Shown: positions 16,188-25,304 of the stretch, in pieces
Layout of the letters: every line of letters starts with the position of its first letter
Position numbering within the stretch: the stretch's first letter is position 1
Source: Streptomyces endophytica
GTDB taxonomy: Bacteria > Actinomycetota > Actinomycetes > Streptomycetales > Streptomycetaceae
Reading direction: 5' to 3'
Assembly: GCF_026153355.1 (NCBI RefSeq)
Contig: NZ_CP110636.1
Location: forward strand, 6,076,001 to 6,140,000
Length of the DNA stretch: 64,000 bases
Program-made: the position numbers and the translations under genes
Notes under the pieces: generated by a model
Seen by the model: only the letters and a program-made list of their open reading frames with translations
Told to the model about the DNA's origin: nothing
Databases searched by the model: none

Positions 16188-19100
16188 TTGGACACCACGG
16201 ACGGATTCGGGAACACCCCCGACGCGCCCATCCCCGCGCCCCTTCGGGCCGCACCGCTCTCCCGCCGCAGGTTCCTGCAGGGCACGGCCTCGGCCGCGGC
16301 CGCGGCGGGCCTGGCCGGGGTCACCGTCGGCGGCCCGGCCGCCGCGGCCGCCGCGGCCCAGGACGCCGGCGCGTCCGGCGGCGCGCTCTCCTTCACGGCC
16401 GCCACCAACGGCGCGGCCACCCTCGCCCCGGCCGGCGACCGGCTCGTCGCCGAGGTGCAGAACGTCCTGTGGTCGCTGCCCCGGACCGGTGGCGAGGCGG
16501 TGGCGCTGACCCCGCCCGATCTGGAGCCGACCCGTCCGGTGCACTCCCCCGACGGCCGCCGGATCGCGGTCTGCGCCTACCGGGGCGGCAACTTCCACCT
16601 GTGGACGCTGGCCACCGACGGCTCGGACCTGCGACAGCTCACCGACGGGCCCTGGGACGACCGCGGCCCCGCCTGGTCCCCGGACGGGACCCGGATCGCG
16701 TTCGCCTCGGAGCGCGGCGGGGACCCGGTGACCGGCAGCCCGTACCGGTTATGGGTGCTGGAGCTGCGGACCGGGCGGCTGACCCGGGTGACCGGGCTGC
16801 CCGGCCAGGACGGGCCGCATCAGGACGGCGCCTGGGAGGACTTCGACCCCTGCTGGTCGCCGGACGGCACGCGGCTCTTCTTCGTACGGGGCACGGTGTC
16901 CGGCACCGCGCTGGTCTCGCGCACGGTGGCCTCGGTGGCGGCCGACGGCAGCGGCGCGGTGCGCACCGAACACACCGAGACGGCGGCCGCCCAGGTGCTG
17001 GTGCCGGCGCTGTCCCCCGCGGGCCGGCTGGCGTACCTGCGGACCACCGACTACCCGGGGCCGACCTGTGCGCTGGTGGTCGACGGCCGGGCGGTCGCGG
17101 TGGACGGGGACGTGGAGCCGGTGCCGCCGCGCTGGATATCCCGGGACGAGCTGCTGCTGACGGCCGGCGGGCAGTTCCGGATCGTCCGGCCGGACGATCC
17201 GGGGCACGCCGAGACCGTGCCGTTCACCGCGCGGCTGCCGCTGGACCGCCCCGGCTACCGCGTCAAGGACTACGGCTTCGAGCGGACCACCGCCGGACCG
17301 CTGCGCGGGGTGCATCTCCCGGCGCTCTCCCCCGACGGCCGCACGGTGGCCTTCGCCGCCCTCAACTCCCTGTGGCTTGCGCCCACTTCGGGCGGCGGCG
17401 CACCGCGGCGGATCGTCCGGTCCGGTGCCACCCGGTACGTGTCCGCGCCGAGCTGGTCGCGCGACGGCCGGGCACTGCTCTACGCGGACGACCGGGACGG
17501 GCTGTTCGCGGTGCGCCGGCGTGAGGTCGCCACCGGCGAGGAGACCGTGCTGGCCACCGGCGGCCGGGTGCAGCCGGCGCTGTCCCCGGACGGCGGGCGG
17601 CTGGCCGCGCTCGACATGTCAGGAAATCTCGTGGTACGGACGCTGGCCGACGGCACGGAGACCGTGCTGGCCGCGCCGATGGGCGCCGGCGGGCTGCCCG
17701 GCCGTCCCAGCTGGTCGCCGGACGGCCGCTACCTGGCGTACTGCGACCGCAACCGCCTCAACCGCCGCTTCCGCGAGGGCTACAACGTCATCCGGGTCCT
17801 CGACACCGGGACCGGCCGGGGCCGGGTGTTCGCGGTCGCCGCACACGTCTCGATCGCCGACCGCTACGACTCCGGGCCGGCGTGGTCGCCCGACGGCCGC
17901 TGGATGGCGGTGATCGCCGAGTCCGCGCTCTGGGTGCTGCCGGTGCGGCCCGATGGCACGCCGGACGGTCCGCCGCGGCAGCTGACCGACGAGAGCGCCG
18001 ACCATCCGTCCTGGTCCGGGGACTCCGGCACACTCCTCTACCTCTCGGCGGGACGGCTGCGGCTGATCCCGGTGTCCGGCGGCCCGGCCCGGACTGTTCC
18101 GCTGTCCCTCTCCGCCGCGCCGGCGCGCGCCCGGGACACCGTCGTACACGCGGGGACGTTCTGGGACGGCACCGGCGAGACGGTGCGGGAGGACGTCGAC
18201 GTGGTGGTGCGGGACGGGCGGATCACGGAGGTGCGCCCGCACCGCACCGCCCGGTCCGGTGCCGCGCGGCGGGTGGACGCCTCGGAGCGGACGGTGCTGC
18301 CGGGCCTGTGGGACGCGCACACCCACCCCTGGCAGATCACGTACGGCGGCCGGCAGACCGCGCTGCAGCTGGCGTACGGGATCACCACCGCGGTCTCCTG
18401 CGGCGGCTTCTCGTACGAACAGGCCCGGATCCGCGAGGCGGTGGCGGCCGGGGTGCTGGCCGGGCCGCGGCTGCTGACCTGCGGGGAACTGCTGGACGGC
18501 GGCCGGGTCGCGTACAGCATGGGGCGGGCGCACCGCACCCGGGAGGGACTGCGGCGCTCGCTGGAGCGCGGCGCGGCCCTGGACTGGGATTTCGTCAAGA
18601 CCTATGTGCGCGCGCCGGGTTGGGTGATGGCGGAGGCGGCACGCTTCGCGCACCGGCGGCTCGGAGTGCGGGCCGGCAGCCATCTGCTCAGCCCGGGCGT
18701 CCAGCTCGGGCAGGACCTGACGACCCATCTGCAGGCCACCCAGCGCATGGAGTTCGGACATGCGGTGTCCGGCTCCGGGCACGCCTACCAGGACGTCGAG
18801 GAGGTGTACACCGGCAGCGACTTCCATCTGATCGCGACCCCGTTCTCGTCGGCGGCGCTGCTCGGCGAGGACCCGGCGCTGGCGGACGACGTACGGGTGA
18901 CCCGGCTGATGCCGCCCTGGGACACCGCGGTGGTACGGGAGAACGCCGGTCACCGCCCGACGCCGGCCCAGCTGTCCGACATCGCGACCGAGACCGGGGT
19001 CTACCGGCGGGTGCTGGACGGCGGCGGGCTGGTCGCGCTGGGCACCGACCAGCCGCTGGTCCCGGTCGGACTGGGACTGCATCTGTCGCTGCGCGCGCTG

Positions 19101-19424
19101 CACCGCGGCGGCCTCGGTGCAGCCCGGACGCTGCGCACCGCGACCGCGCTGCCCGCCCGGGTGTTCGGCGCGGAGCGGGACCTCGGGACGCTGGAGGTCG
19201 GCAAGCTCGGTGACATGACGGTGGTGGACGGCAATCCGTTCGAGGACTTCGACACGCTGGTGCGGACCTCGGCGGTGCTGCGCGGCGGACGGGTGGTCAC
19301 CCAGCGGGAGTTGACCGAAGCCTTCCCCGCGCCGGCCGGCCGGGCGCTGCGGTCGGCCGGGACGGACTGGCTGGAGGTGGGCCGGCAGCAGCGCCGGGAG
19401 TCCTGCTGCGATCCGGCGCACTGA
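16188..19424 (+). CDS. Tat-exported TolB-like beta-propeller fused to amidohydrolase
   Basis: 1078 residues starting at TTG 16188, four bases after AGGAGG. A twin-arginine signal (LSRRRFLQG then Ala-rich h-region) covers about residues 25-60. Residues about 70-640 hold WD40/PD40-like repeats, each with an SPDGR/T core (for example WSPDGTRIAFASERGG). Residues about 650-1065 are an amidohydrolase of the imidazolonepropionase type: VLPGLWDAHTHPW (metal HxH), the GTDQP Asp and the closing GKLGDMTVVDGNPFEDF. It should fold with cofactor in the cytosol and be exported by Tat. Substrate unknown; similar proteins are annotated as periplasmic TolB-amidohydrolases. A strong hairpin follows. Confidence 0.88.
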   Translation: MDTTDGFGNTPDAPIPAPLRAAPLSRRRFLQGTASAAAAAGLAGVTVGGPAAAAAAAQDAGASGGALSFTAATNGAATLAPAGDRLVAEVQNVLWSLPRTGGEAVALTPPDLEPTRPVHSPDGRRIAVCAYRGGNFHLWTLATDGSDLRQLTDGPWDDRGPAWSPDGTRIAFASERGGDPVTGSPYRLWVLELRTGRLTRVTGLPGQDGPHQDGAWEDFDPCWSPDGTRLFFVRGTVSGTALVSRTVASVAADGSGAVRTEHTETAAAQVLVPALSPAGRLAYLRTTDYPGPTCALVVDGRAVAVDGDVEPVPPRWISRDELLLTAGGQFRIVRPDDPGHAETVPFTARLPLDRPGYRVKDYGFERTTAGPLRGVHLPALSPDGRTVAFAALNSLWLAPTSGGGAPRRIVRSGATRYVSAPSWSRDGRALLYADDRDGLFAVRRREVATGEETVLATGGRVQPALSPDGGRLAALDMSGNLVVRTLADGTETVLAAPMGAGGLPGRPSWSPDGRYLAYCDRNRLNRRFREGYNVIRVLDTGTGRGRVFAVAAHVSIADRYDSGPAWSPDGRWMAVIAESALWVLPVRPDGTPDGPPRQLTDESADHPSWSGDSGTLLYLSAGRLRLIPVSGGPARTVPLSLSAAPARARDTVVHAGTFWDGTGETVREDVDVVVRDGRITEVRPHRTARSGAARRVDASERTVLPGLWDAHTHPWQITYGGRQTALQLAYGITTAVSCGGFSYEQARIREAVAAGVLAGPRLLTCGELLDGGRVAYSMGRAHRTREGLRRSLERGAALDWDFVKTYVRAPGWVMAEAARFAHRRLGVRAGSHLLSPGVQLGQDLTTHLQATQRMEFGHAVSGSGHAYQDVEEVYTGSDFHLIATPFSSAALLGEDPALADDVRVTRLMPPWDTAVVRENAGHRPTPAQLSDIATETGVYRRVLDGGGLVALGTDQPLVPVGLGLHLSLRALHRGGLGAARTLRTATALPARVFGAERDLGTLEVGKLGDMTVVDGNPFEDFDTLVRTSAVLRGGRVVTQRELTEAFPAPAGRALRSAGTDWLEVGRQQRRESCCDPAH

Positions 19425-19457
19425 CCCGTCGACGGCCGCCGCACAGCGGGGTGGTGT

Positions 19458-19501
19458 GGGGTGGCGTGGTTTCCCGGGGCCTCGGGAAGGCACGCCACCC
19501 C
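19458..19501 (+). terminator. Terminator after the propeller-amidohydrolase
   Basis: An 11-bp perfect outer stem (GGGGTGGCGTG / CACGCCACCCC) encloses an inner TTCCC/GGGAA stem. It lies 33 bp after the stop, so it is a probable transcription terminator. Confidence 0.65.
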
Positions 19502-19548
19502 CTTCGCCGTCCGGGGGTGGTGCGCCGGCGCTCCGCACTCCAACTCTT

Positions 19549-19594
19549 CCGGTAATACCGGTCAGTTGATGTTTTGGGGGGTCCGGAGTAGGTA
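19549..19594 (+). promoter_or_regulatory. Palindromic operator and putative promoter upstream of the acyl-CoA dehydrogenase
   Basis: A perfect palindrome CCGGTA-A-TACCGG (19549-19561) sits immediately before TTGATG (19566-19571) and TAGGTA (19589-19594), spaced by 17 bp. The arrangement suggests a TetR-like operator at a sigma-70 type promoter driving the acyl-CoA dehydrogenase, with a leader of about 120 nt. Motif inference only. Confidence 0.35.
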
Positions 19595-19721
19595 TGCCAA
19601 CGGGTATTGCACGCGGTAAGCGACGGATCACGTTCCGGAACGACCACTGCAGACGGTGCCGCCGGCGCCGTCCCGAGGCGGGGTGCGATCAGCACGGGGA
19701 GATCGCGGAGGAGGGCTTGTC

Positions 19722-21035
19722 TTGCATCGCCATTTCACGGACCAGCGGCACGAAGCACTCCGGCTCCGGGTACGGGACTTCGCCGAGAGGGAGGTCCGGC
19801 CCCGGATTGCGGAGATGGAGGCGAGCCGTACCGTCTGCCACGACCTTTCGCGGCTGATCGCCCGGCAGGGGTGGATCGGCGTGACCGTACACCGGGCGTA
19901 CGGCGGGATGGGCGCCGGGCACGTCGCCAAGACCCTCATCATCGAGGAGCTCTCGCGGGTCAGTGCGGCGATGGGCGCCATGGCGCAGGCGTCCCAGCTG
20001 GGCGTCGCCAAGATCGTCCACTTCGGCAACGAGGAGCAGAAGAAGACCTGGCTGCCGGCCATCGCCTCGGGCGACTGCCTGCCGACCATCGCCGTGACCG
20101 AACCGGACTCCGGCGGTCATGTGCTGGGCATGACGTCCACGGCGGTCCGGGACGGCGACGACTACGTCCTCAACGGCCGCAAGATCTACGTCGGCAACAG
20201 CCACGTCGGCGATCTGCACGGCGTCGTGGTCCGTACCGGCGAGGGCTCCAGGGGACTGTCCGCGTTCCTCGTCGAGTCCGACCGCCCGGGGTTCCGGCTC
20301 GGGCCGCAGCAGCCCGCGATGGGGCTGCACGGCTTCAGCTTCGGCGAGCTGTTCTTCGACAACTGCCGGGTCCCGGCGGCGAATCTGCTGGGCCGGGAGG
20401 GCGACGGGCTGCCCGTGGCGTACTCCTCCAGCGTGCTGTACGGGCGCCCCAACCTCACCGCCGTCTCACTGGGCATCCACCAGGCGGTGCTGGACGAGAC
20501 CACGGAGTTCTGTGCGCAGCGGCAGCGTTACGGCAAACCGCTGGCCGATCTCGCCAACATCAAGCTCAAGCTCGGCCGCATCCAGTCGCGGCTGCTGCTG
20601 GCCCGGCTCGCCGCGTACCACGCCGTGCACCTGCTGGACCAGGGACTGCCGTGCGACGCGGAGCTGATGAACGCCAAGCTGGTGAACGTGGAGTCGGCGC
20701 TGGAGTCGGCGCGGGACGCGATGGACATCCACGCCGCGTGCGGGCTGTTCACCGACCGGCCGATCGAGCGCTTCCTGCGGGACGCCCACCACATCTTCGC
20801 GCCGGCCGGTACCACCGACATCCAGTTGCTGCGCCTGGGCGAACTGGCCCTGGGCCGGGCGAAGGGCGAATGGTCCAGCCGGCTCGCCGAGCAGCTACGG
20901 CTGGCGCCTTCGGAGTGGCCGGACGAAGAGGAGGCTGCCGAAGCCTTCGGCTGCGGTGAGGGCGCGCCGCCCACCGTGCCGGGCCAGCGCACCGGCTCGT
21001 CCCGCCAGCGCTCCTGGTTCGCCCGGCTGCGCTGA
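19722..21035 (+). CDS. Acyl-CoA dehydrogenase
   Basis: 437 residues. N-terminal helical domain (VRDFAEREVRPRIAEME), a central beta domain (IAVTEPDSGGHVLGM, the FAD/substrate loop) and a C-terminal helical domain with the GLFTDRPIERFLRDAHHIFAPAGTTDIQ block. The C-terminal domain lacks the usual GGxGY ending and instead closes with a charged tail (EEEAAEAFGCGE...). The start is TTG 19722, seven bases behind GGAGGAGG. Oxidises an acyl-CoA with FAD; the expected Glu base near IQLLRLGELALGRAK could not be confirmed by eye. No beta-oxidation partners are adjacent, so the role is open. Confidence 0.88.
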   Translation: MHRHFTDQRHEALRLRVRDFAEREVRPRIAEMEASRTVCHDLSRLIARQGWIGVTVHRAYGGMGAGHVAKTLIIEELSRVSAAMGAMAQASQLGVAKIVHFGNEEQKKTWLPAIASGDCLPTIAVTEPDSGGHVLGMTSTAVRDGDDYVLNGRKIYVGNSHVGDLHGVVVRTGEGSRGLSAFLVESDRPGFRLGPQQPAMGLHGFSFGELFFDNCRVPAANLLGREGDGLPVAYSSSVLYGRPNLTAVSLGIHQAVLDETTEFCAQRQRYGKPLADLANIKLKLGRIQSRLLLARLAAYHAVHLLDQGLPCDAELMNAKLVNVESALESARDAMDIHAACGLFTDRPIERFLRDAHHIFAPAGTTDIQLLRLGELALGRAKGEWSSRLAEQLRLAPSEWPDEEEAAEAFGCGEGAPPTVPGQRTGSSRQRSWFARLR

Positions 21036-21224
21036 GCGCGGGTCGCCGAGGCCGGATCGCCGACGCACGGCCGCCGGGCGCGGGGCCCGGACACGGCGCC
21101 GCGGCCACCGGCAGGTCGCCGGGGCCGCGGCACGGGAAAATCCGGAATAGATCAGGGTACGGATCGGGGAAAGATCAGGAAAGGGATAAGGGAACGGTCA
21201 GGGCTGCTGCTGTATCAGGAGCCG

Positions 21225-21830
21225 TCAGGGGCTTTCCTGCTGCCGCTGTTCCATCCGGTGGATCTGCTCGACGAGTTCGGCGGCCATCGACTTGATGGTC
21301 TCCAATCCCTCCCGCCCCCAGGGACGCGGTTCCAGGTCCACCACACACACGGTGCCCAACGCCATCCCCGTACGGTCGATCAACGGCGCGCCGAGGTAGG
21401 AGCGGATGCCGATCTCGTCGACCACGGGGTTGCCGGCGAACCGCGGGTAATCGCAGACGTCCTCCAGGACCAGGGCCTTGCGGCGGACGATGACGTGCGG
21501 GCAGTAGCCGTGGTCACGGTCCATCACCCGGCCCGGCTGGGCGCTGGCCGGCGCCGGCCCCAGCTCGACGGCCTGGTCCTGGGCGGGGGTGTAGAGGCCG
21601 GCGAAGTACTGCCGGTGCTCGTCGATGAAATTGACCATCGAATACGGCGCCCGGGTGGTGCGGGCGAGCTTGCGCGCGAACTCGTCGAAGGCGGGCAGCG
21701 GGGAGGTGCCGATCCCCAGGGCGCGCAGCCGGGCCACGCGCGCCGGGGCCTCGTCGTCCTGCGGGGTCAGCAGCAGATGGCGGGTCGGGTCGTAGGAGAC
21801 GTACGGGACACGGGAGGCGGGGTGGTTCAT
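21225..21830 (-). CDS. GAF-domain protein, fifth gene of the conservon operon
   Basis: 201 residues. A single GAF domain (about 50-195) includes FIDEHRQYFAGL, the DHGYCPHVIVRRKALVLEDV strand and SYLGAPLIDRTGMALGTVCVVD. ATG 21830 overlaps the stop of cvnD (ATGA), so it is translationally coupled to the conservon. Cys is present in the DHGYC motif, a position seen in GAF proteins that sense oxidants or small molecules, but ligand binding is not shown. A short C-terminal Gln/Glu-rich helix ends the protein. It likely feeds a signal into, or takes one from, the Cvn GTPase complex. Confidence 0.82.
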   Translation of the reverse strand: MNHPASRVPYVSYDPTRHLLLTPQDDEAPARVARLRALGIGTSPLPAFDEFARKLARTTRAPYSMVNFIDEHRQYFAGLYTPAQDQAVELGPAPASAQPGRVMDRDHGYCPHVIVRRKALVLEDVCDYPRFAGNPVVDEIGIRSYLGAPLIDRTGMALGTVCVVDLEPRPWGREGLETIKSMAAELVEQIHRMEQRQQESP

Positions 21831-22447
21831 GGCAGCTCCGGGGTCGCGGCGAGGACGGGGGTGAGCAGATGCTCGACGAGCGAAACCAGGACATGGGTGG
21901 CCGAGCTGCACTGTCGGGCGTCGCAGAGCACGACGGGGGTCTGGGGGGAGAGGTCTATGGCGGCGCGGACCTCGTCCGGCTCGTAGTGGAAGGAGCCGTC
22001 GAACTCGTTGACCGCGACGATGAACTGGATGCCCCGCCGTTCGAAGAAGTCGACGGCGGCGAAGCACTGGTCCAGACGCCGGGTGTCGGCGAGGATCACC
22101 GCGCCGAGCGCACCGTTGGACAGCTCGTCCCACATGAACCAGAACCGCTGCTGGCCCGGCGTCCCGAAGAGGTACAGCACGTGTTCGGGGCTGAGCGTGA
22201 TCCGCCCGAAGTCCATGGCGACGGTGGTGGTGTTCTTGTCCTCGACGCCCGCCAGATCGTCGGTGTCGACGCTGATCTGGGTGAGCAGCTCTTCCGTGCT
22301 GAGCGGCTCGATCTCGCTCACCGCCCCGACGAAGGTCGTCTTGCCGACCCCGAAGCCGCCCGCGACCAGGATCTTGAGCGCGGTCGGGAAGAGGTCGGGC
22401 GCGTCGTCCCCCTGGGCGCGGGGGTCACAGTCGTTTGCGAAGTCCAT
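21827..22447 (-). CDS. cvnD: Conservon small GTPase CvnD
   Basis: 206 residues, a Ras/Mgl-like GTPase. P-loop GGFGVGKTT at residues 30-38, switch region near TTTVAMDFGRI, the DxxG-like block is FGTPGQQRFWFMW, and the base motif is VAVNEFDG. The Cvn GTPase is thought to act at the membrane in a complex with CvnA-C, resembling a eukaryotic G-protein receptor assembly. It overlaps cvnC by 23 bp and the GAF gene by 4 bp. Confidence 0.93.
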   Translation of the reverse strand: MDFANDCDPRAQGDDAPDLFPTALKILVAGGFGVGKTTFVGAVSEIEPLSTEELLTQISVDTDDLAGVEDKNTTTVAMDFGRITLSPEHVLYLFGTPGQQRFWFMWDELSNGALGAVILADTRRLDQCFAAVDFFERRGIQFIVAVNEFDGSFHYEPDEVRAAIDLSPQTPVVLCDARQCSSATHVLVSLVEHLLTPVLAATPELP

Positions 22448-22823
22448 TCAGCACCGCCTCCAGCAGGGCTCGGTCGGTACGGGACGCGGGCCCGGCCGAA
22501 ACGGCCGCGGGGGCCCGCGCGGTGAGCGCCCCGCAGTCGACGAGGTCGGCGAGGAGCACCTTGGTGACCACGGCGGGCAACCGTATGTGGGCGGCGATCT
22601 CGGCGACCGAGACCGGCCCGCAGCACAGCCCGAGCACCTGGGCGTAGTCGGGGCCCTGGCACGCGACGGGTTTCCGGCCGGTGGCCATCACCATGGTCAG
22701 CAGGTCGAAGTGCGCCGTGGGACGGGTCCGGCCGTTGCTGACGGTGTACGGGCGGACCAGCCGGCCCGCCGCGTCGTCGTACCACGGGTCCCCGCCCTGC
22801 CGCTGCCGGCGACGCACGGTCAT
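22425..22823 (-). CDS. cvnC: Conservon protein CvnC (DUF742)
   Basis: 132 residues, a DUF742 winged-helix-like protein. Recognisable blocks are RLVRPYTVSNGRTRP, FDLLTMVMATG and CGPVSVAEIAAHIRLPAVVTKVLLADLVDCG. ATG 22823 is preferred; a TTG two codons upstream is possible. Third gene of the conservon, coupled to cvnB (ending 22826) and cvnD. Confidence 0.92.
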   Translation of the reverse strand: MTVRRRQRQGGDPWYDDAAGRLVRPYTVSNGRTRPTAHFDLLTMVMATGRKPVACQGPDYAQVLGLCCGPVSVAEIAAHIRLPAVVTKVLLADLVDCGALTARAPAAVSAGPASRTDRALLEAVLNGLRKRL

Positions 22824-22825
22824 GG

Positions 22826-23275
22826 TCAACGACCGCCCGCGGACGCCTGGTGGCGCGCGGGGGTGGACAGGTACGGCCGGACGCTCTTGACCAGCATCGA
22901 CATCTCGTAGCCCAGCACCGCCACATCGGCCTCGCGCCCGGCGAGCACCGCCAGGCAGGCGCCCGATCCGGCGGTGGAGACGAACAGGAAGCTGGATTCC
23001 AGCTCGACGACGACCTGCAGGACGTTGTCGCCGTCGCCGAAGCGCACCCCGGCGCTGCGGGCGAGGGAGTAGAGGCCGGAGGCCAGGGCGGCCATGTGGT
23101 CGGCGCTGTCCGGTTCGAAGCCGTGGGCGGCCTTGACCAGGCCGTCCGAGGACAGCAGGAGCGCGCTGCGGGCGTGCGGCACGCGCTGTACCAGCCCGGT
23201 CAGCAGCCAGGACAGATCGGTCTGCTGGCCTGCCTGCCGCTGCAAATGCGCCTGCGTACGCACATCACTCACCAT
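22826..23275 (-). CDS. cvnB: Conservon roadblock/LC7 protein CvnB
   Basis: 149 residues with a roadblock/LC7 fold: DLSWLLTGLVQRVPHARSALLLSSDG then FLFVSTAGSGACLAVL. Roadblock proteins act with Mgl/Cvn GTPases, probably as activating or scaffolding partners. ATG 23275 lies 11 bp inside the end of cvnA, a coupled junction; longer upstream readings of this frame are not supported. Confidence 0.93.
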   Translation of the reverse strand: MVSDVRTQAHLQRQAGQQTDLSWLLTGLVQRVPHARSALLLSSDGLVKAAHGFEPDSADHMAALASGLYSLARSAGVRFGDGDNVLQVVVELESSFLFVSTAGSGACLAVLAGREADVAVLGYEMSMLVKSVRPYLSTPARHQASAGGR

Positions 23276-25304
23276 GGTTGTGGTCGTCTCCTCGGGGGCG
23301 CGCCATCGGGGCGTCGTGGTCACGGTCGTGGTGTTGCAGGTCGTTGCCGCCCGGGGTGCCGATGCCGTCACGCAGATCCGGGGCGGTGCCGTTGATCTCG
23401 GCGTAACTGTCGTCGGCGAGGCTGAAGCCGCGACGGAAGGCGGCCATCAGACCGGGGTCGTGCTCGGGTTCGGGGCCGTCGCGGTGGGCGGACGGCAGGA
23501 TCGGGTCGCCGCGCAGCTCGGGCACGAGATGGGTCTGCTTGCGCCGGCGGGGCAGCCGGGGGCGGGCGCTGTTGTCCACGGGGGCCGGTGCGGGCGGGAG
23601 GACCACCGGGCCGGGGGCGGCGGGCCGTTCGGCGGGGCCGGCCTCGACGGAGGGGGTGACGGTGTGCCGTTCGGCGGCGGTCGCCTCGGGGCGGGGGAGG
23701 TCGGGGGTGGGGCCGTCGGCGGCGCGCACCAGCCGGCGGCGGGCGGCGGGCGAGTCCGGGTCGGGCGTGGGGGCGGGGATGGTCACGGTCCGGGGGCCGT
23801 CGTCGACGGGGTTCGGGCGGGCGTGGGGTTCGTGGCGCTCGTACCGGTCGTATCCGCGGTCCCGGCCGCCGTCCGCCGCGACCTCCGCGTCGTCGTCGGG
23901 GTGGTAGCTGTCGTAGATGTCGTAGTTCCCGTGGTCGCGGGCGGGGTCACTGTCCGGCGAGACGGCGGCGCGCGGGCCGGCGGCGCCGTCCGCTTCCTCG
24001 GCGGATTCCGCGCCGAGCAGGGCCTGCGGGACGATCAGCACGGCCTGGACGCCGCCGTAGATGTTGCTCTGCAGCCGGACGACGATGCCGTGCCGCCGGG
24101 CCAGCGAGGAGACGACGAAGAGCCCGATCCGGCCGTCGCTCAGCAACTCGGCCACGTCGATGTGGTCGGGGTCGGCGAGCAGGGCGTTCATCCGGTTCTG
24201 CTCGTCCGCGGACATGCCGAGGCCCCGGTCCTCGACCTCGACCGCGAGGCCGGCGGTGACGAGCTGGGCGCGCAGCAGGACGGGGGTCTGCGGGGCGGAG
24301 TAGATGGTGGCGTTCTCGACGAGTTCGGCGAGCAGGTGGATGACGTCGGCGACGGCGTGGCCGCGCAGGGTGCCCTCGATCGCCGGCACGAGCTTGATCC
24401 GGGGGTACTGCTCGACCTCGGCGATCGAGGAGCGGAGCACCTCGGTCATGGAGACCGGGCGGCTCCACTGGCGGCGGGAGATGGCTCCGCCGAGGACGGC
24501 GAGGTTCTCGGCGTGCCGGCGGATGCGGGTGGCGAGGTGGTCGACGTGGAAGAGGCCCTTGAGCAGGTCGGGGTCCTCGACCTGGTTCTCCAGTTCGTCG
24601 AGCAGCTCGATCTCGCGGTGTACGAGGGACTGCAGCCGGCGGGCGAGGTTGACGAAGACCTCGACCTTCTGCTCGCTGCCGCTGGCGTTGCTGCGGGCGA
24701 TGGCGACCGCGTCGATGACGGCGGACTCGGCGGCCCGGCCTGCGGCGGCGACTTCGTGGGCGAGCAGGTCGAGGGTGTCGCCGGTGGGCTCGGGGCCGCT
24801 GTCGGGTTCGCGGCGCGGGAGCCACTCGCCCTGGCGGACCCGGTCCAGCAGGTCGTAGAGGTCGGACTGGCTGCGGGCGCAGACCTGGCGCAGCCGGGCG
24901 TAGCGGGCGACGGCGGCGCGGGCCTCGGAGTTGGCGGCGGCGCCCGCGGTGAGCACGATGACGCAGACCACGACGAGGCCGCCGGAGAGGACCACCCATT
25001 CGCGTCCGGTCAGCCGCGCTCCGCCGGCCTGCACGACGAAGGCGGCGACGGCGGTACAGATGACGGCGACGAGGAGGCAGGGTACGGCGGCGAGCCGGAC
25101 CAGGCGGGACCGTATCGCCGAGTCGGCGGCCGACTCCGGGAAGGAGGCCCGGCCGTGCCGTCCGCCCTCACGCTCGCGGCGCCGGGCGGCGACGGGTGCC
25201 GTAGCGGCCACGGGTACGGGGGCGGGCCCTGAGGAGCCCTGGGTCCCTGGGGATCTTGGAGCCTCCTGGGACGTCTGGGTCCCCTGGGGGAATGCAGTAG
25301 GCAT
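23265..25304 (-). CDS. cvnA: Conservon sensor histidine-kinase-like protein CvnA
   Basis: 679 residues. A Pro-rich N-terminus, two membrane helices (about 85-105 and 115-135), a long helical region (LARRLQSLVHREIELLDELENQ), an ATPase domain (ELVENATIYS N-box, DRGLGMS, GLFVVSSLARRHGI) and a Pro/Arg-rich disordered tail of about 180 residues. CvnA proteins look like histidine kinases, with a helical dimerisation region in place of a normal phospho-His site. The start is ATG 25304 behind GGAGG. First gene of cvnA-B-C-D-GAF. Confidence 0.93.
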   Translation of the reverse strand: MPTAFPQGTQTSQEAPRSPGTQGSSGPAPVPVAATAPVAARRREREGGRHGRASFPESAADSAIRSRLVRLAAVPCLLVAVICTAVAAFVVQAGGARLTGREWVVLSGGLVVVCVIVLTAGAAANSEARAAVARYARLRQVCARSQSDLYDLLDRVRQGEWLPRREPDSGPEPTGDTLDLLAHEVAAAGRAAESAVIDAVAIARSNASGSEQKVEVFVNLARRLQSLVHREIELLDELENQVEDPDLLKGLFHVDHLATRIRRHAENLAVLGGAISRRQWSRPVSMTEVLRSSIAEVEQYPRIKLVPAIEGTLRGHAVADVIHLLAELVENATIYSAPQTPVLLRAQLVTAGLAVEVEDRGLGMSADEQNRMNALLADPDHIDVAELLSDGRIGLFVVSSLARRHGIVVRLQSNIYGGVQAVLIVPQALLGAESAEEADGAAGPRAAVSPDSDPARDHGNYDIYDSYHPDDDAEVAADGGRDRGYDRYERHEPHARPNPVDDGPRTVTIPAPTPDPDSPAARRRLVRAADGPTPDLPRPEATAAERHTVTPSVEAGPAERPAAPGPVVLPPAPAPVDNSARPRLPRRRKQTHLVPELRGDPILPSAHRDGPEPEHDPGLMAAFRRGFSLADDSYAEINGTAPDLRDGIGTPGGNDLQHHDRDHDAPMARPRGDDHNHGE

